Source: Mesobacillus subterraneus (GTDB lineage: Bacteria; Bacillota; Bacilli; Bacillales; Cytobacillaceae). Taken from it: a DNA stretch of 48,666 bases. The stretch lies in assembly GCF_000934845.1 (NCBI RefSeq), contig NZ_JXIQ01000038.1, forward strand, positions 1 through 48,666. Direction: 5' to 3'. The number at the start of each line of letters is the position of its first letter. Positions within the stretch are counted from its first letter, which is position 1. Of the stretch, positions 25,252-33,689 are shown one piece after another. The position numbers were made by a program, and so were the translations under genes. The notes beneath the pieces were generated by a model. That model was not told the origin of the DNA, did not search any database, and was given only the letters and a program-made list of their open reading frames with translations.

Positions 25252-26121
25252 GTGGCATACCTTCCACCTTACAAAATTGCACAACTGACCGTTGAAAATG
25301 GACAGAAAAAAGCGAATCTTCCTTTTTCAAGTGTACTCGTATTAGGTTTTCTCGGCGGAGCTTTCATATCCCTTGGCTACCTGCTTGATATTCGGGTTAT
25401 TGCCAGTCTGCCAGAGGAATGGGGTTCCCTTAACTCATTGATCGGTGCGGCTGTTTTTCCTGTAGGACTTATTTTGATCATCATTGGTGGCGGGGAGCTG
25501 TTGACAGGAAATATGATGGCTGTTTCCATGGCTTATTTGTCAAGACGAATTTCGTTAGGATTACTATTGAAGAATTGGTTTTGGATTACTATATTTAACT
25601 TTATTGGAGCCTTGTTTATTGCTTATTTCTTCGGCCAGGTTGCGGAATTGACATCTGCTGGCCCTTACCTTGACAAAACGGTGGCGATTGCCGGCGGGAA
25701 ACTAGAAGATGGTTTCTTTCCATCACTCGTCTCGGCAATTGGCTGTAATTGGCTAGTTGGCTTAGCTGTTTGGCTTGCATACGGTGCCGAGGATATCGGC
25801 GGTAAAATCCTGGCGATCTGGTTTCCAATCATGGCGTTTGTTGCGATTGGTTTCCAGCACGTTGTCGCCAATATGTTCGTCATTCCAGCAGCAATCTTCT
25901 CTGGCTATTACAGCTGGATTGATTTTATCAGGAATTTTATTCCGGTATTTCTTGGCAATGCAATAGGGGGCTCTGTATTTGTCTCGATGTTTTATTGGAT
26001 TGCTTACCGTGGAACTATGGAAACGGAATCCCAGAAGGAATCAAAGCGAAAGCCAAACCATGCGGGAACAAAATGGTTTACCTTCCCGAAAGCAGGATTA
26101 AGGAGGCAAGGAAATGAGTAA
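25252..26121 (+). CDS. yrhG: Formate/nitrite transporter (FNT) family channel, YrhG-like
   Basis: A 289-residue membrane protein with six hydrophobic segments and the FNT signatures GGAFISLGYLL near 33-43, ELLTGNMMAV and AIGCNWLVGLAVWLAYGA. The FNT fold forms a pentameric channel or proton symporter for formate or nitrite. Lying directly upstream of, and overlapping by 8 bases, a formate dehydrogenase gene, it most likely carries formate. Translation starts at GTG 25252, about 11 bases behind AAAAGGAG. The last 30 or so residues are a charged cytoplasmic tail. The gene order matches the B. subtilis yrhG-yrhE-yrhD set. Confidence 0.92.
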   Translation: MAYLPPYKIAQLTVENGQKKANLPFSSVLVLGFLGGAFISLGYLLDIRVIASLPEEWGSLNSLIGAAVFPVGLILIIIGGGELLTGNMMAVSMAYLSRRISLGLLLKNWFWITIFNFIGALFIAYFFGQVAELTSAGPYLDKTVAIAGGKLEDGFFPSLVSAIGCNWLVGLAVWLAYGAEDIGGKILAIWFPIMAFVAIGFQHVVANMFVIPAAIFSGYYSWIDFIRNFIPVFLGNAIGGSVFVSMFYWIAYRGTMETESQKESKRKPNHAGTKWFTFPKAGLRRQGNE

Positions 26122-29095
26122 TTCAAAATTTACCATTGAAATCAACGGCAAAGAATACAATGCCGTGGAGGGACAGCGAATTTTAGAAGTCGCAAGGGCG
26201 GAAGAGGTATTTGTTCCTGGCGTCTGCTACCATCCAGACTTGGGAACCATCCAGACATGTGATACATGCTATGTGATGGTGGATGGGCAATTGACACGGT
26301 CCTGCACGATGAAGGTCGCGCCAGGGATGAAAATCGATACGGTGTCTGATCAAGTGAAGAAAGCCCAGTATGAGGCGATGTCTAGAATTCTTAAAAATCA
26401 TGAACTGTATTGTACCGTTTGTGATAATAACAACGGCAACTGCACAATCCATAACACAGTAGAAGATATGGGACTAGCCCATCAGAAGTACCCATTTGAA
26501 GCAAAACCGTATCCACCTGATAATTCTCATCCTTTTTACCGTTACGAGCCTGATCAGTGCATTCTTTGCGGACGTTGTGTGGAAGCCTGCCAGGATCTTC
26601 AGGTGAATGAAACCCTCACGATTGACTGGAGCCGGGAAGTGCCAAGGGTTATATGGGACAATGACGTTCCGATCGACCAATCCTCTTGTGTTTCCTGCGG
26701 ACATTGTGTGAATGTATGTCCTTGTAACGCTCTCATGGAAAAATCAATGCTTGGCAATGCTGGATTTTTGACGGGGATTGCTCCAAATATACTAGCCCCA
26801 ATGATCGATATGACCAAAGAAGTGGAACCTGGATATCGTGAAATTTTTGCTGTATCTGAAGTGGAAGCAGCAATGCGAAAGGCTCGAATTAAACGGACAA
26901 AGACAGTCTGTACTTATTGCGGAGTCGGATGCAGCTTCGAGGTCTGGACGAAGGACCGGGAAATCTTGAAGATTCAGACGAAAACAGAAGCTCCAGTTAA
27001 TGGAATCTCAACTTGTGTAAAAGGAAAATTCGGCTGGGATTACGTAAACAGTGAAGAACGGCTAACAAAACCGCTCATTCGGAAAGGGGAAGAATTTGTT
27101 GAAGCAACATGGGATGAAGCACTCTCCCTGATTGCCGAAAATCTATCTAAAATTAAAGAAGAGCATGGTCCAGATGCGATTGGCTATATCGCTTCATCCA
27201 AATGCTCAAATGAGGAAAACTTCCTGTTTCAAAAGTTTGCCCGTGGAATCATGGGGACCAATAATGTCGACAATTGCTCCAGATACTGTCAGTCTCCAGC
27301 GACGACTGGATTGATGCGGACTGTAGGCCTTGGCGGAGATTCAGGAACCATGGAAGATATCATGGCTTCTGATCTTGTCATCGTAGTAGGCGCTAATCCG
27401 GCTGAATCACATCCTGTTTTAGCGACTAGAATCAAGCGTGCCCACAAGCTCCATGGACAAAAGCTTGTCGTCGTGGATTTAAGGGAGAATGAACTGGCAG
27501 AGCGTGCCGATTTATTTCTTCATCCAAAGCCAGGAACTGACATCATCATGCTGAATGCGATTGCCAAATACTTTCTTGATCAAGGCTGGGAGGATGCAAG
27601 TTTTCTTCAAGAGCGTGTCAATGGTTTAGAAGAATACAAGTCGTCGCTTAAAAAATTCTCCCTTGAATATGCGGTGGAAAAAACCGGTCTCACTATGGAA
27701 CAGCTGCTTCGTCTTGTCAAAATGATCAAGGAAGCAAAATCAGTCTCGATCCTCTGGGCTATGGGTGTTACGCAGCATATGGGGGCATCGGATACTAGCA
27801 CCGCTATTTCCAATTTGCTGCTGGTAACTGGAAACTATGGGCGGACCGGTACAGGAGCTTATCCATTACGGGGGCATAACAATGTCCAGGGAGCATGTGA
27901 TTTTGGGACACTTCCACCATGGATGCCTGGGTATGAGCCGGTAAATGATGAGACAGTCCGGGCTAAGTATAAGGCAGCGTGGGGAGTCGATTTGCCTGAA
28001 AATCCTGGTTATGACAACCATCATATGGTGGAGGCCATTAGCAAAGGGAAGATGAAAGCACTCTATCTATTTGGCGAGGATATGGCCATAGTGGACGCCA
28101 ATTCAAACTATGTCCATTCAACTTTTGAAAAACTCGACTTCTTTGTAGTCCAAGATATGTTCTTCAGCAAAACCGCTCAATTTGCGGATGTTGTGTTACC
28201 TGCTGCACCAAGTTTAGAAAAGGATGGAACGTTCACGAACACTGAAAGGCGGATTCAGAGGTTCTACAAAGTATTTGAACCACTGGGAGACTCAAAGCCG
28301 GACTGGCTTATTTTCCAGGAACTAGCAAACCGACTGGGAGCAGACTGGAACTACCAGCACCCCTCTGAAATTATGGACGAAGCGGCCAAGCTTGCCAATC
28401 TATTCGCGGGAGTTAGCTATCAACGACTGGAGGAATGGGAATCGCTTGTATGGCCGGTAAAAGCGGATGGAACGGACACTCCGTTGCTTTATACCGAAAA
28501 ATTCGCTTTCCCAGATGGAAAGGCAAGGCTCGTGCCTGTTGATTGGACTATACCATTTGACCCTGGCGCGGATTTTGATTTGCATCTCAATAACGGACGC
28601 ATACTTGAACATTTCCACGAAGGCAATATGACTAACAAAACCGAGGGGATTGTGCACAAAGTACCTGATGTATGGCTCGAGATTTCACCTGAGCTTGCAG
28701 CTGAACGAAGTCTCGAGGATGGAGCACTTGTCGGGCTGACTTCGCCGTATGGCCATGTTGAAGTTCGGGTTATTGTAACGGACAGAGTAAAAGGGCATGA
28801 ATTGTATTTGCCAATGAATACTGCCGATGATAACGAGGCTGTGAACAGGCTGACAAGCAGCTATCACGATATCATTACCCATACTCCTGCCTATAAGGAA
28901 ATGGGAGTGAAAATGGTGGTGTTAGAACTTTCAGGAGTGCCGCCGCTTCCGAAACATAACCACCGTTATGGCAATCGAATTCCGCAGATCAGCGTGAAGG
29001 TAGAGGAAAAATGGCAGCGCTCCGACTATACACCCATTTCAGAAATAGATGACTTAAAGGAGGGATTTTATGGCGAAAGCGATCAGGCTAATTAG
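26114..29095 (+). CDS. fdhF: Formate dehydrogenase, molybdopterin alpha subunit (YrhE-like)
   Basis: A 993-residue fusion-type formate dehydrogenase. The N-terminus has a 2Fe-2S ferredoxin domain (CYHPDLGTIQTCDTC, then SC), a His/Cys segment (CTVCDNNNGNC), and two 4Fe-4S motifs (CILCGRCVEAC and CVSCGHCVNVC). The molybdopterin enzyme core follows with CTYCGVGCSFEVW and a C-terminal MoCo-binding domain (LHLNNGRILEHFHEGNM). The active-site position normally held by selenocysteine is Cys392 (DNCSRYCQSP, codon TGT), so no UGA recoding is needed. AAGGAGG precedes the ATG. It should oxidise formate to CO2 and pass electrons through the clusters; the acceptor is not shown. Confidence 0.96.
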   Translation: MSNSKFTIEINGKEYNAVEGQRILEVARAEEVFVPGVCYHPDLGTIQTCDTCYVMVDGQLTRSCTMKVAPGMKIDTVSDQVKKAQYEAMSRILKNHELYCTVCDNNNGNCTIHNTVEDMGLAHQKYPFEAKPYPPDNSHPFYRYEPDQCILCGRCVEACQDLQVNETLTIDWSREVPRVIWDNDVPIDQSSCVSCGHCVNVCPCNALMEKSMLGNAGFLTGIAPNILAPMIDMTKEVEPGYREIFAVSEVEAAMRKARIKRTKTVCTYCGVGCSFEVWTKDREILKIQTKTEAPVNGISTCVKGKFGWDYVNSEERLTKPLIRKGEEFVEATWDEALSLIAENLSKIKEEHGPDAIGYIASSKCSNEENFLFQKFARGIMGTNNVDNCSRYCQSPATTGLMRTVGLGGDSGTMEDIMASDLVIVVGANPAESHPVLATRIKRAHKLHGQKLVVVDLRENELAERADLFLHPKPGTDIIMLNAIAKYFLDQGWEDASFLQERVNGLEEYKSSLKKFSLEYAVEKTGLTMEQLLRLVKMIKEAKSVSILWAMGVTQHMGASDTSTAISNLLLVTGNYGRTGTGAYPLRGHNNVQGACDFGTLPPWMPGYEPVNDETVRAKYKAAWGVDLPENPGYDNHHMVEAISKGKMKALYLFGEDMAIVDANSNYVHSTFEKLDFFVVQDMFFSKTAQFADVVLPAAPSLEKDGTFTNTERRIQRFYKVFEPLGDSKPDWLIFQELANRLGADWNYQHPSEIMDEAAKLANLFAGVSYQRLEEWESLVWPVKADGTDTPLLYTEKFAFPDGKARLVPVDWTIPFDPGADFDLHLNNGRILEHFHEGNMTNKTEGIVHKVPDVWLEISPELAAERSLEDGALVGLTSPYGHVEVRVIVTDRVKGHELYLPMNTADDNEAVNRLTSSYHDIITHTPAYKEMGVKMVVLELSGVPPLPKHNHRYGNRIPQISVKVEEKWQRSDYTPISEIDDLKEGFYGESDQAN

Positions 29096-29567
29096 TAGAC
29101 AGGTCCGGAATGAAACGGAAGAACGAGCTCAGGCAGCGGAAGAAATCTTGAAGTCGCTGGCTGACAATAAGGATGCCGTCCTGTCAATGATTGAAATGGC
29201 GAAAGAACTTCATGAAATGAAAGTCTTTGAGACAGCAGGAGCATTGTTGAAGCAGCGAAATGAGGTGGGAGTCATTGCCATGCAACAGGTCAATCAGCCT
29301 GCCGTGCACAATGTCATTAAAAGCGGTTTCGGATTGTTCCAATTTCTTGGCGGATTGCAGCCAGCCCAGCTTGAGACCCTTTTAAATGGTGTTACGCTTG
29401 GGTTGAAGCGAATGTCGCAAACTGGAGAACAAGGCAAGAAGCAAAGCCTCTGGAAAATGAGAATCAGGCTACGAAGTCCAGCAATCCGGGCTGCGATGAC
29501 CACGATGGTAGATTTTATGGAGGGAATGGGGGAGGCCTTCCTAAGGAGCAGGGAAAAACGCGAATAG
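29070..29567 (+). CDS. yrhD: DUF1641 protein, YrhD-like formate dehydrogenase partner
   Basis: A 165-residue protein. It is mostly helical and contains the VIKSGFGLFQFLGGLQPAQ segment typical of DUF1641 proteins, which follow formate dehydrogenase genes in Bacillus. The function is not established; a chaperone or electron-transfer coupling role has been supposed. It starts at ATG 29070 after AAGGAGG and overlaps the end of fdhF by 26 bases, indicating coupled translation. The C-terminal part is basic and helical, without membrane segments. Confidence 0.85.
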   Translation: MAKAIRLISRQVRNETEERAQAAEEILKSLADNKDAVLSMIEMAKELHEMKVFETAGALLKQRNEVGVIAMQQVNQPAVHNVIKSGFGLFQFLGGLQPAQLETLLNGVTLGLKRMSQTGEQGKKQSLWKMRIRLRSPAIRAAMTTMVDFMEGMGEAFLRSREKRE

Positions 29568-29579
29568 GGGGGAGTCACT

Positions 29580-29792
29580 GTGCAAGAAAAAATTTTCAAA
29601 ATCAGTAATTTACATTCCGACGAAGATGCTCGTAAATTGACAGGAGCGATGCTTGACGTCTGGGGAATTTCCCAGGCAGAAGCAAGCACGCAGCACAAAA
29701 CAGTTACCATCAAATTCGACGAAAGAATGTCTTCACAGGAAGACTTTAAACAGGCGGTGCGGGAAGCCGGTTTTGATCTGATTAGTGAATAA
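29580..29792 (+). CDS. Small HMA-like protein lacking the metal-binding Cys pair
   Basis: A 70-residue protein starting at GTG 29580 behind GGGGGGAG. The beta-alpha-beta pattern (KIFKISNLHSDEDARKLTGA, then TVTIKFDERMSSQEDFKQAV and REAGFDL) closely follows heavy-metal-associated/CopZ-like domains, but the loop that should contain CxxC reads NLHSDED. It therefore cannot bind copper in the usual way. It lies 12 bases after the DUF1641 gene, within the formate operon, so it is likely an accessory or interaction domain. Confidence 0.75.
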   Translation: MQEKIFKISNLHSDEDARKLTGAMLDVWGISQAEASTQHKTVTIKFDERMSSQEDFKQAVREAGFDLISE

Positions 29793-29815
29793 CTACATTA
29801 AAAGAGGTGACAAAG

Positions 29816-29956
29816 ATGAGAATATGCGAAGTTTGCGGGAGAAAAGAAGGCTTTGAAGAATACAAAGAAGATCTGTTCCAAGCTGTGATGCTCCATGTTT
29901 GCGACAGCTGCCGTGAGGATCGGAAAACTCAGCCGTTAGGAGATTGGGCATATTGA
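29816..29956 (+). CDS. 46-residue zinc-ribbon-like protein in the formate operon
   Basis: A very short gene reading MRICEVCGRKEGFEEY and continuing with LHVCDSCREDR. Two CxxC pairs about 24 residues apart would bind one zinc ion or form an iron site. AAAGAGGTGA stands at the correct distance before the ATG. The gene fits neatly between the HMA-like gene and fdhD, all on the same strand, with no competing frame. I do not know a family name; a role in formate dehydrogenase assembly is a guess from context. Confidence 0.72.
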   Translation: MRICEVCGRKEGFEEYKEDLFQAVMLHVCDSCREDRKTQPLGDWAY

Positions 29957-30019
29957 TCGCGGAAGCAATTGCGGGTAATAGGTCGAGCGACAAATGAAGC
30001 TGAACCGAGGTGGCAGACG

Positions 30020-30814
30020 ATGGAACCTATTGAAGTGAAACGGGAAATCATCCGGTACGGAAATGGACTTGCAGAACGAGTGGAAGACAGTATTGTTACA
30101 GAACACCCAGTGACAATCAAAATCAATGGCACAGAGTTTGCTACGATCGTTTGTTCACCTGATTTTATTGAGGACCTTGTCATCGGCTTTTTGGCATCTG
30201 AAGGCGTGATTCGAAAGTATGAGGATTTAGAAACGATCTGGATAGAAGAAAAGTCTGGCACAGCCCATGTTAAAACGAAAAAGATCAATCCATATTACCT
30301 TACTTTCCAAGGGAAAAGATATATTACATCCTGTTGTGGAGCAGGAAGGCAGGGCTACGTTTTTATTAACGATGCTCTGACTGCGAAAAAGATGGATCAA
30401 GTAAGAGTAACGATTTCATCTCAGGAATGTTTTTCTTTGATGAAGGACATGCAGGAATCATCCCAAGTGTTTCAAAATACGGGAGGAGTTCATAATGCGG
30501 CACTTTGCCAATCAGATAAAGTAATAATCTCAAGAATGGATATTGGCAGGCATAATGCTTTGGATAAAATTTATGGTCACTGCCTGAAAAACAGCATTCC
30601 ACTTTCGGACAAAGTTCTTGCCTTTAGCGGGAGGATTTCTGCGGAAATCCTCCTAAAGGCATCCAAAATTGGCTGCGAGATTGTATTATCGAAATCTGCG
30701 CCTACAGAACTGGCCTTAAAGCTTGCAGAGGATCTGGGCATTACTACAATCGGCTTTGTTCGAGATGAATCCCTTAATGTGTACACTGGACAGGAAAGAG
30801 TATTCTTGGATTAA
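30020..30814 (+). CDS. fdhD: FdhD sulfurtransferase for formate dehydrogenase
   Basis: A 264-residue FdhD protein. It carries the conserved SPDFIEDLVIGFLASEG segment, the Cys loop TSCCGAGRQG (Cys105/Cys106) that relays sulfur, NTGGVHNAALC and DIGRHNALDKIYG, all hallmarks of the family. FdhD takes sulfur from an IscS-type desulfurase and places it on the molybdenum cofactor, which the dehydrogenase requires. The ATG at 30020 was chosen because GAGGTGG lies seven bases before it; an in-frame TTG at 29969 has a poor site. It ends the formate gene cluster. Confidence 0.94.
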   Translation: MEPIEVKREIIRYGNGLAERVEDSIVTEHPVTIKINGTEFATIVCSPDFIEDLVIGFLASEGVIRKYEDLETIWIEEKSGTAHVKTKKINPYYLTFQGKRYITSCCGAGRQGYVFINDALTAKKMDQVRVTISSQECFSLMKDMQESSQVFQNTGGVHNAALCQSDKVIISRMDIGRHNALDKIYGHCLKNSIPLSDKVLAFSGRISAEILLKASKIGCEIVLSKSAPTELALKLAEDLGITTIGFVRDESLNVYTGQERVFLD

Positions 30815-30873
30815 TCCAAAGGAATTGGAAGTTATTTTTTGGATAGTTTAAGTTTTTCCCAAAATATACACGG

Positions 30874-30902
30874 TTGTCCTCATTGATATCTGGGTATATA
30901 AC
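30874..30902 (+). promoter_or_regulatory. Possible promoter of the 34-residue ORF
   Basis: TTGTCC (30874-30879) and TATAAC (30897-30902) are 17 nt apart, 25 bases before the ATG at 30928. The remainder of the 30815-31166 gap holds only the small ORF and its hairpin. Confidence 0.45.
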
Positions 30903-30927
30903 CTGTAAGAATGAGGAGGGATGTCTC

Positions 30928-31032
30928 ATGAGTAAATTACTAAAAACAGCTATCAAATGGGGACCTGTTCTATATCCGATCGTCAAGAAAATAATGGACA
31001 GCAGGAAAACTTCCAAACTTTCCTCCAGATAA
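30928..31032 (+). CDS. Putative 34-residue amphipathic peptide
   Basis: An ORF starting MSKLLKTAIKWGPVLYPIVK and ending in a basic Ser/Lys tail. It has its own promoter-like sequence, a strong GAGGAGGG ribosome site at the right spacing, and a terminator nine bases after its stop, a complete single-gene unit. The first 22 residues would form an amphipathic or membrane-associated helix with a Gly-Pro kink. I recall similar short ORFs in other Bacillaceae but cannot confirm that here. Function unknown. Confidence 0.55.
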   Translation: MSKLLKTAIKWGPVLYPIVKKIMDSRKTSKLSSR

Positions 31033-31040
31033 AACCAATG

Positions 31041-31082
31041 AAGGCCGTACAATGTCTGAAAAATGGCGATGTACGGTCTTTC
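31041..31082 (+). terminator. Terminator after the 34-residue ORF
   Basis: AAGGCCGTACA (31041-31051) pairs with TGTACGGTCTT (31070-31080), with one G-T pair and an 18-nt loop, followed by TCT. Confidence 0.65.
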
Positions 31083-31166
31083 TATGTATAATATCTATTT
31101 AGACCCGTTGTTCATGTTATAATAATGAAATAAAATAAATTTTTTCGTTTTTAAAGGAAGGTATCT

Positions 31167-32333
31167 ATGGTTGAGGATCATATAACGAGAATTGAAATGA
31201 ATGGCAAGGAATACATATTAATCGGTACGGCGCATGTATCGAGGCACAGCGCAGAGCAGGTAAAGGAAGTTATCGAGGCTGAGATGCCAGATTCCGTATG
31301 TGTGGAGTTAGATGAACAGCGTTATAAAACGATTACGGAAGGCTCTAAGTGGCAGGAAATGGATATCATTCAGGTCATTAAGGAAAAAAAGGCCTCGTTG
31401 TTACTGATGAATTTAGCTATCTCTTCGTTCCAAAATCGAATGGCGAGGGAACTTGGCATCAAAGCAGGCCAGGAAATGATTCAGGGGATTGAATCAGCAA
31501 AGGAAGTCGGTGCCCAGCTTATTCTAGCTGATCGTAATATTCAGATTACTTTTTCACGAATCTGGGGCAATCTAGGATTAAAAGGGAAGGCTCTCCTGCT
31601 TAGTCAAGTTATCACCAGCATCTTCAGCAAAGACAGCATCTCTGAGGAAGATCTTGAAAAGCTGAAGCAACAGGATACAATCAACGCTATGCTAAATGAG
31701 TTTACCGAGGCTTTTCCTCGTTTAAAAAAGCCGTTGATCGATGAACGCGATCAATATTTAGCTCAAAAAATTAAGGATGCACCAGGACAAAAAATTGTTG
31801 CTGTCCTTGGTGCAGCCCATATACCTGGCATCAAGGAACAGATTAAAAAAGACCATGACCTGAAAAAACTAAGGGAGGTTCCGCCAAAATCCAACTGGCC
31901 AAAAATCATCGGATGGAGTCTTCCAGTGTTTATTCTGGCAATCATCGTCTATACATTTTTAGCTAATCCTTCTGCGGGTTTTTCCCAGACGTTCAGTTGG
32001 ATTCTATGGCATGGGAGCCTTTCAGCTCTGGGAGCAGCCATTGCCATGGGACATCCGTTAACCATCCTGACTGCATTTCTAGTAGCTCCGATTACATCGT
32101 TGAACCCGTTGCTTGCAGCAGGCTGGTTTGCCGGGCTAACACAAGCGTATATCCGCAGGCCAAGCGTGAAGGACTTCGGATCCCTTTCCGAGGATGTTTT
32201 CAGTGTAAAAGGGTTCTGGAGAAATAAAGTCAGCCGTATTTTGCTGATTGTTGTCCTTGCCAATCTTGGTAGCTCCATCGGAACTTTCATTGGTGGTGCC
32301 GATGTCATCCGGGTATTTCTAGAAAATTTATAA
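31167..32333 (+). CDS. TraB/PrgY-family membrane protein
   Basis: A 388-residue protein. The N-terminal two thirds are a TraB domain: GTAHVSRHSAEQV near residue 20, SVCVELDEQRY near 48, and the AVLGAAHIPGIKEQI segment near 215, whose conserved His and Glu residues resemble those of Tiki/TraB metalloproteases. The C-terminal part has about four hydrophobic helices. PrgY/TraB in enterococci reduces pheromone export; bacterial homologues elsewhere are uncharacterised. AAAGGAAGG precedes the ATG, and a terminator follows. It is not obviously linked to the genes either side. Confidence 0.88.
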   Translation: MVEDHITRIEMNGKEYILIGTAHVSRHSAEQVKEVIEAEMPDSVCVELDEQRYKTITEGSKWQEMDIIQVIKEKKASLLLMNLAISSFQNRMARELGIKAGQEMIQGIESAKEVGAQLILADRNIQITFSRIWGNLGLKGKALLLSQVITSIFSKDSISEEDLEKLKQQDTINAMLNEFTEAFPRLKKPLIDERDQYLAQKIKDAPGQKIVAVLGAAHIPGIKEQIKKDHDLKKLREVPPKSNWPKIIGWSLPVFILAIIVYTFLANPSAGFSQTFSWILWHGSLSALGAAIAMGHPLTILTAFLVAPITSLNPLLAAGWFAGLTQAYIRRPSVKDFGSLSEDVFSVKGFWRNKVSRILLIVVLANLGSSIGTFIGGADVIRVFLENL

Positions 32334-32341
32334 AATGACGG

Positions 32342-32372
32342 AACGGAACCATTAACAGGTTCCGTTTATTTG
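32342..32372 (+). terminator. Intrinsic terminator of the TraB-family gene
   Basis: AACGGAACC (32342-32350) pairs with GGTTCCGTT (32358-32366) around ATTAACA, followed by TATTT. Confidence 0.85.
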
Positions 32373-32462
32373 TGGCTTGACGAATAATTCTAAAGAAAAA
32401 GTGAAGAGAATGTGAAAAAACAAGATTAAATATGAACATTTTGTGACATTTTTTCGTAAATT

Positions 32463-32478
32463 CTGTTAATATTAACAG
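32463..32478. promoter_or_regulatory. 16-bp perfect palindrome in a promoter region
   Basis: CTGTTAATATTAACAG is an exact palindrome 29 bases upstream of the GTG of the small membrane protein gene. A TTGTGA sequence at 32441-32446 lies 17 bases before it, so the palindrome may overlap the -10 region and act as an operator. The cognate regulator is unknown. Confidence 0.5.
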
Positions 32479-32506
32479 TACAAACGAAAAAGTGGAGGAA
32501 TGAGAA

Positions 32507-32716
32507 GTGAGGAAACTTCTTATGTACTTTTATTTCATTGTTGGTATTTACTGTATTGTAAGCGGATTCTTGGCGGTGGTCTCGCATGGATTCCAACATG
32601 TTATCCTGTCACTGTGTCTAGCTGTCTTTAATTTTGGGATGTTTATTTTGTTTAAAAAAGAAGGGAGGATTCCTCAGCTTAGGTTAATTAAAGGACATAA
32701 AAGGGAAATAGCATAG
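32507..32716 (+). CDS. Small membrane protein of unknown function
   Basis: A 69-residue protein with two hydrophobic helices (roughly residues 4-25 and 29-50, the second ending FNFGMFILF) and a basic C-terminal tail (KGHKREIA). It starts at GTG 32507 behind GTGGAGGA. It is transcribed towards qoxD with a shared terminator. I do not recognise a family. The palindrome upstream suggests specific regulation. Confidence 0.65.
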   Translation: MRKLLMYFYFIVGIYCIVSGFLAVVSHGFQHVILSLCLAVFNFGMFILFKKEGRIPQLRLIKGHKREIA

Positions 32717-32747
32717 ACTTATCGGTTGATCTTTAAAATCAAAACAA

Positions 32748-32778
32748 AAAAACCAGACTCAGTGAGAGCCTGGTTTTT
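32748..32778. terminator. Bidirectional terminator between the small membrane protein and qoxD
   Basis: AAAAACCAG (32748-32756) pairs with CTGGTTTTT (32770-32778), with an inner CTC/GAG stem. A run of A on one side and T on the other serves both convergent genes. Confidence 0.85.
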
Positions 32779-32782
32779 GTTT

Positions 32783-33082
32783 CTAATGCGAATGTCCGGA
32801 CGTCATGACCCAGATAGAGCCTGCAACTATAACCACTGCAATGAACGCTGAATAGATAATATTGATATTGTTTGCGATTCGATCATTGCTTTCGTTGATG
32901 TGCATGAACATATATAGCTGGATACCGGCTTGGATAACTGCCAGTGTTCCAATGATCCACATAACGGCCGTCATGGAGAGGGAACTTTGCAGAGCAATCC
33001 ATGCTGCTCCGAACGTCAAGACAAGCGACATGAAAAATCCGATGACATGACTGATTGGGAAGCCCTTAGAATGATTATCCAT
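32783..33082 (-). CDS. qoxD: Cytochrome aa3 quinol oxidase subunit IV
   Basis: A 99-residue subunit IV with three membrane helices and the characteristic LYMFMHINES segment. The N-terminus SKGFPISHVIGFFMSLVLTF is typical of CyoD/QoxD. It is thought to help assemble the copper centre of subunit I. It starts one base after the qoxC stop, with GGTGATG as ribosome site, and is the last gene of the operon. Confidence 0.95.
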   Translation of the reverse strand: MDNHSKGFPISHVIGFFMSLVLTFGAAWIALQSSLSMTAVMWIIGTLAVIQAGIQLYMFMHINESNDRIANNINIIYSAFIAVVIVAGSIWVMTSGHSH

Positions 33083-33083
33083 A

Positions 33084-33689
33084 TTACATCACCAACCCTC
33101 TTAAATATACGAAAGTGAAGATGAAAATCCAAACGACGTCAAGGAAATGCCAGTAAAGCCCGAAGATAAACGTCTTGCGGGCAGTCACTGGAGTCAACCC
33201 TCTTTGCAGCATTTGGATGATCAGCAGGATAGCCCAACCGATCCCGATCGTAACATGCAGTCCATGCGTTCCCAGCAGGACGAAGAAGCTGGAAAGGAAT
33301 GCGCTTGTTTGCATCGTTGCGCCTTCATGTACATAGTTTATGAACTCGCGGATCTCCATGAATAAGAATCCACCGCCGAGTAATAATGTAAAGACAAGCC
33401 ACATCAACATGCCTTTCTTATTGCTGCGTCGCATCTCAAAAATCGAAATTCCCATCGTAAAACTGCTCGTTAATAGCAGGAAGGTTTGAATCAAAACGTC
33501 TTTTACGATAAAGAGATCACTCTGTCCTGGACCTCCTGCATGGCGTTCACTAAGGACACCATATACGCCAAAAAGAGTAGCGAAAAGTACTATTTCTGCT
33601 CCAAGGAAGATCCAGAAGCCAAGAATATTCATTCTATTTTGTTCTGTTTGGTATTCGAGCGGCAAAGCGGCGTTAACTTTAGCTGACAT
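33084..33689 (-). CDS. qoxC: Cytochrome aa3 quinol oxidase subunit III
   Basis: A 201-residue subunit III with five membrane helices. Family marks are ILGFWIFLGAEIVLFATLFG near the N-terminus, GTHGLHVTIGIGW in the middle and YWHFLDVVWIFIFTFVYL at the C-terminus. It carries no metal and supports proton uptake and stability of subunit I. AAAGGAGTG precedes the ATG, and the gene overlaps the end of qoxB by 11 bases. Confidence 0.96.
   Translation of the reverse strand: MSAKVNAALPLEYQTEQNRMNILGFWIFLGAEIVLFATLFGVYGVLSERHAGGPGQSDLFIVKDVLIQTFLLLTSSFTMGISIFEMRRSNKKGMLMWLVFTLLLGGGFLFMEIREFINYVHEGATMQTSAFLSSFFVLLGTHGLHVTIGIGWAILLIIQMLQRGLTPVTARKTFIFGLYWHFLDVVWIFIFTFVYLRGLVM

Noticed and set aside
27287-27289. 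Possible selenocysteine at the formate dehydrogenase active site
   Set aside because: The codon is TGT (Cys392) and no UGA interrupts the frame, so no recoding element is needed.
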